NCBI GenBank assembly: GCA_031418715.1
Contig: JANOJL010000058.1
Span: 1 to 64,000, forward strand
DNA: 64,000 nucleotides
DNA from: JANMDU01 sp031418715
GTDB lineage: Bacteria; Pseudomonadota; Gammaproteobacteria; Burkholderiales; Burkholderiaceae_C
Reading direction: 5' to 3'
Positions 61,416-64,000 of this stretch are shown here, in pieces; position 1 is the stretch's first letter; each line of letters begins with the position of its first letter. A model generated the notes under the pieces. That model saw only the letters and a list, made by a program, of their open reading frames with translations, was not told the DNA's origin and searched no databases. The translations under genes and the position numbers were made by a program.

Positions 61416-62064
61416 AGACGAAGCGGCTTTGCTGGCCGACGATGCGCTTGGCTAGCTCATCGAGCAGGCCGGAAGTCACTTGGCCCGAGGGGAGGCTGAT
61501 GTTGTCGATACCAAATTCTTCGGTGTTGGACAGGCGAAACGCGATGTGGCCGGTGTCTTGATCGGGCGTGAGCGTGACCGAGCCGCGCGATTGCGTTTGG
61601 TATTCAAAAACGTAGGCTTGCAGCTTGTTCGTCTCAGGATGGCGCTGCTCTTTGCGGTCGTGATTGATGTGACCGAAAGACAGGCGCTTGGTGACTCGCT
61701 CCAAATCGGGCGGGAAATTCACGGTGACGCTGTGCGTGGCCACTTGGCCTGTGGCTGGCAGCAAATCCCAGCCGATGCCGATGTAGTCAAACATCTCCTT
61801 ACCACGATGCATTTTCTTGCGAGAATCGCAGCGAAAATTGAGCATTTGCATCTGTGGAAACGCGGCTTTGCCATCCACCGAATAGCGCCCCGCCGCAGGC
61901 GGCTTGATCACATTGAGCTGCGCACAGAAATCGCGCAGATAGTTCAAAGCTGTGATGCAAGCATTTTCAGTGGCCTGCGTCACAGCGGCTAGGTCTTGGC
62001 TAAAACCTGATTCCTGTTCGCGCAGCGTCTGCGCTTGATTTTTAAGCTGATTCAGAAAACTCAT
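61414..62064 (-). CDS. Protein of unknown function, 216 residues
   Basis: Not recognised. The N-terminal 60 residues are helical (MSFLNQLKNQAQTLREQESG, coiled-coil-like), followed by a mixed alpha/beta region with FRCDSRKKMHRGKEMFDYIG and a C-terminal half rich in beta strands (GSVTLTPDQDTGHIAFRLSN). No signal peptide or membrane segment, so probably cytoplasmic. The stop codon is completed by the end of the transposase element. A copy of the dispersed repeat lies 125 bp upstream, pointing at it. Good codon structure and length support a real gene. Confidence 0.7.
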   Translation of the reverse strand: MSFLNQLKNQAQTLREQESGFSQDLAAVTQATENACITALNYLRDFCAQLNVIKPPAAGRYSVDGKAAFPQMQMLNFRCDSRKKMHRGKEMFDYIGIGWDLLPATGQVATHSVTVNFPPDLERVTKRLSFGHINHDRKEQRHPETNKLQAYVFEYQTQSRGSVTLTPDQDTGHIAFRLSNTEEFGIDNISLPSGQVTSGLLDELAKRIVGQQSRFV

Positions 62065-62188
62065 GGGTGTGCTCTGCAGTGCGGTTCCTCTGCTTGGATT
62101 TTATAGGCAGGAATCGCTGTGGCTTTGAAGGTGTATTCAGTCTGCCAAAATCATATATTGAGACAAATTCTAAGCGTTTTGAGCGTTT

Positions 62189-62231
62189 AGCCGTTATAGA
62201 ATCTACGCGGAGTGCTATTAAATTAATAGTT
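62189..62231 (+). repeat. Dispersed repeat, copy 9
   Basis: AGCCGTTATAGAATCTACGC then GGAGTGCTATTAAATTAATAG. On the minus strand TTAATA (62216-62221) and TATAAC (62193-62198) are 17 bp apart, facing the unknown gene at 61414-62064. It lies 32 bp beyond the dgt stop. Confidence 0.9.
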
Positions 62232-62262
62232 AAATGGATTGAATTGACAGCGCACTGCCTGA

Positions 62263-63405
62263 TCAATCCTTTAGCTTGCGCCAACTTAGCTCAGCAAACC
62301 GATCCGTCATGCCAGCGATGTAGTCTGAAATTGCGCGTGGTAAAGCTACTTGCTGCGCATAGGCTGCCGGCATGAGTCTAGGGTCTTGCAAATAAGCCGC
62401 AAACAGCTCGCGCACCACGCCTTGAGCTTCGTCCATCTTGGCAATCACTTGGCTGTGGCGATACAGGTGTTTGAAGAGCCAGCTTTTGATCTGCTGCACT
62501 TGAGTAGCCAGCTCGGGGGTGAAGGCGACGATGGCTGAGGCTTGGCGCACGTCGGCTTCGGTTTGAATGTGATGTTCGGCCAGGGCGCGGCGGGTTTGGT
62601 CGATCACATCAAACACTTGGGCAGAGAGCAAGCGGCGGATGATCTCAGATAGCAAGCGCCGGCCTTGGAGCTGCGGATACTCGGTGCGCACCTGCGAATG
62701 AAAACGCTCAAAAAAGCTAAGCTCGCGCAAAGCCTCCATCTCAATCAAGCCGGAACGGATACCATCGTCAATATCGTGCGCGTTGTAAGCCATCTCATCG
62801 GCAAGATTCACCAACTGCGCCTCAAGAGAAGGCTGCTGCTTGGTGATGAAGCGATGCGCCACACCGCCAGGCTCTAGCGCTTCCAATCGCAAAGCATCTT
62901 TGGCTGAGCAGTGCTTCAAAATACCTTCACGCGTGGCGAGCGTGAGGTTCAGGCCATCGAAATCAGGGTAACGTTCCTCCAGCGAATCCACCACGCGCAG
63001 GCTTTGCAAATTGTGCTCAAAGCCGCCATGGCCGGGTGCGAGTTCGCGCAGGGCGGCATTCAGCGCGTCTTGGCCGGCGTGGCCAAACGGCGTGTGGCCC
63101 AGATCATGCGCAAGCGCCATGGCTTCGACCAAGTCTTCATCCAAGCCCAGCGCCCGCGCCATGGAGCGCGAGAGCTGCGCCACTTCTAGCGAATGCGTCA
63201 TCCGCGTACGATACAAATCGCCTTCATGGTTCAGAAACACCTGCGTTTTGTAAACCAAGCGGCGAAACGCGGTGGAGTGGACGATGCGATCCCGATCGCG
63301 CTGGAAATCACTGCGATGCTCATTGGAAGCGCCCGAACGCTTTTCCGCATAGCGGCGGCTGCGCATCTTGGCAGACTGAGTGGCGTAAGCTTGCAAAAGC
63401 GGCAT
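62263..63405 (-). CDS. dgt: Deoxyguanosinetriphosphate triphosphohydrolase-like protein
   Basis: 380-residue HD-domain dNTP triphosphohydrolase. The metal site is visible as THSLEVAQLSR and ALAHDLGHTPFGHAG, with a later Asp in LADEMAYNAHDIDDG. The N-terminal RSDFQRDRDRIVHSTAFRRL is typical of the Dgt family. Downstream of aroB, a common betaproteobacterial order. Could influence dNTP pools or phage defence. Confidence 0.93.
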   Translation of the reverse strand: MPLLQAYATQSAKMRSRRYAEKRSGASNEHRSDFQRDRDRIVHSTAFRRLVYKTQVFLNHEGDLYRTRMTHSLEVAQLSRSMARALGLDEDLVEAMALAHDLGHTPFGHAGQDALNAALRELAPGHGGFEHNLQSLRVVDSLEERYPDFDGLNLTLATREGILKHCSAKDALRLEALEPGGVAHRFITKQQPSLEAQLVNLADEMAYNAHDIDDGIRSGLIEMEALRELSFFERFHSQVRTEYPQLQGRRLLSEIIRRLLSAQVFDVIDQTRRALAEHHIQTEADVRQASAIVAFTPELATQVQQIKSWLFKHLYRHSQVIAKMDEAQGVVRELFAAYLQDPRLMPAAYAQQVALPRAISDYIAGMTDRFAELSWRKLKD

Positions 63406-63437
63406 TTCGGAGAGAATTTATAGAGAAATCAGCATAT

Positions 63438-63480
63438 TGCCGTTATAAATACTGCGCAGAGTGCTACTAATTTAATAGTA
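63438..63480 (+). repeat. Dispersed repeat, copy 10, between aroB and dgt
   Basis: TGCCGTTATAAATACTGCGC then AGAGTGCTACTAATTTAATAG, ending 4 bp from the aroB stop. On the minus strand TTAGTA and TATAAC are 17 bp apart and point into dgt, with a leader of about 30 bases. Confidence 0.88.
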
Positions 63481-63484
63481 AACA

Positions 63485-64000
63485 CTATGCCATGCATTCT
63501 GCTATCACGTCGCGCACCATCTCGTCTGGCGCTGTGCGCAGCGTGGCGCGGCCAGGTGGGTCGATGGTGATGAAGCGGATTTCGCCCGCTTCAGCTTTTT
63601 TGTCCACGCGCATGAGTTGCAGGTAGCGCGCGGCCACATCGGTCGAGCCTTCAAGCGGCAGCGCAGGCGCGCGCGTCGGCAGCCCCGCGCGCTCAATCAG
63701 CCGCGTGAGCCGCTGCACAAAAGCCGCATCCACCAAGCCCAGCTTTTGCGAGAGCACAGCCGCCATCACCATCCCGCAGCCCACGCCCTCGCCATGCAGC
63801 CAAGCGCCATAGCCCAAGCCCGCTTCAATCGCGTGGCCAAAGGTGTGGCCAAAATTCAAAATCGCGCGAATGCCGCCTTCCTTTTCATCTTGCCCCACCA
63901 CATCGGCCTTGATCTCGCAGCTGCGCTTGACCGCATGCGCCAGCAGCGCTGCATCGCCAGAGCGCAGGCCATCGATATTCGCCTCAATCCAATCAAAAAA
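63485..64000 (-). CDS. aroB: 3-dehydroquinate synthase, 3' part only
   Basis: Second step of the shikimate pathway. The last 171 residues are present; the 5' part lies beyond the right edge. Conserved segments: KRSCEIKADVVGQDEKEGG, ILNFGHTFGHAIEAGLGYG with metal-binding histidines, LHGEGVGCGM and the end VDKKAEAGEIRFI. Located upstream of dgt. Confidence 0.95.
   Translation of the reverse strand, partial: FFDWIEANIDGLRSGDAALLAHAVKRSCEIKADVVGQDEKEGGIRAILNFGHTFGHAIEAGLGYGAWLHGEGVGCGMVMAAVLSQKLGLVDAAFVQRLTRLIERAGLPTRAPALPLEGSTDVAARYLQLMRVDKKAEAGEIRFITIDPPGRATLRTAPDEMVRDVIAECMA

Noticed and set aside
9970..63480. Dispersed repeats as a CRISPR array
   Set aside because: Copies are kilobases apart with no regular spacers and no cas genes are present.
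63438..63480. Repeat between aroB and dgt as a terminator of aroB
   Set aside because: The AT-rich palindrome is weak and not followed by a U-tract in the aroB direction; the promoter-like arrangement is a better description.

Overview
The window is a stretch of bacterial chromosome from a betaproteobacterium, most likely order Burkholderiales and close to Comamonadaceae. The evidence is the gene families and their order: mlaFEDACB-ABC transporter-bolA-murA-hisG-hisD, accB-accC-prmA, map-glnD, tuf-trnW-secE-nusG-rplKAJL-rpoBC, a FadN-type beta-oxidation cluster, and a methionine synthase split into separate domains. No prophage, plasmid backbone, rRNA operon or CRISPR array was seen. Base composition is moderately GC-rich by eye.

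Layout. 1-6.4 kb (minus): a fatty-acid beta-oxidation cluster (TetR regulator, acyl-CoA dehydrogenase, DUF2147 protein, 3-hydroxyacyl-CoA dehydrogenase/enoyl-CoA hydratase, DUF4442 thioesterase-like protein, thiolase cut by the window edge). 6.5-11.1 kb: exonuclease III, pyrE, a DUF4124 protein, the homocysteine-methyltransferase module of MetH, a class II glutamine amidotransferase and a CWC zinc-binding-like protein. 11.2-28.2 kb (plus): the translation and transcription core rpsL-rpsG-fusA-tuf-tRNA-Trp-secE-nusG-rplK-rplA-rplJ-rplL-rpoB-rpoC, closed by a strong terminator. 28.3-31.9 kb (minus): glnD and map. 32.0-36.4 kb: a compact signalling cluster with a CqsA/LqsA/JqsA-type alpha-hydroxyketone autoinducer synthase, a receiver protein and a six-helix membrane histidine kinase of the LqsR/LqsS type, and a divergent LuxR-type regulator, followed by two broken amidase fragments. 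37-50 kb: coaX, then (minus) accB-accC-prmA, a TlpA-like thioredoxin, a VOC protein, a Pit phosphate transporter with its DUF47 partner, hisD, hisG, murA, bolA and an ABC exporter. 50-54 kb (minus): the complete Mla phospholipid-transport operon. 54-60.5 kb (minus): gltB-gltD glutamate synthase. 60.6-64 kb: a REP-associated tyrosine transposase between two inverted palindromes, an unknown gene, dgt and the 3' part of aroB.

Two features stand out. First, the 32-36.4 kb cluster looks like a full quorum-sensing circuit: signal synthase, sensor, receiver without a recognisable DNA-binding domain, and a LuxR protein that could be the output. Second, an approximately 43-bp dispersed repeat occurs at eleven places. 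Read on its complementary strand every copy keeps a -10-like hexamer (usually TATAAC) and a -35-like hexamer (TTAATA, TTGATA and similar) exactly 17 bp apart. Most copies lie just upstream of, or over, the 5' end of a gene and point into it. Several have become protein-coding: they supply the first 13 residues of HisD, part of the MlaA lipoprotein signal peptide, a linker inside GlnD and the GlnD start codon.

Several neighbourhoods look rearranged compared with what I know of Burkholderiales: the str operon is joined through one tuf gene to the secE-rpoC cluster, the his operon stops after hisD, and metH lacks its B12-binding partner gene. These are inferences from gene order and need genome comparison.
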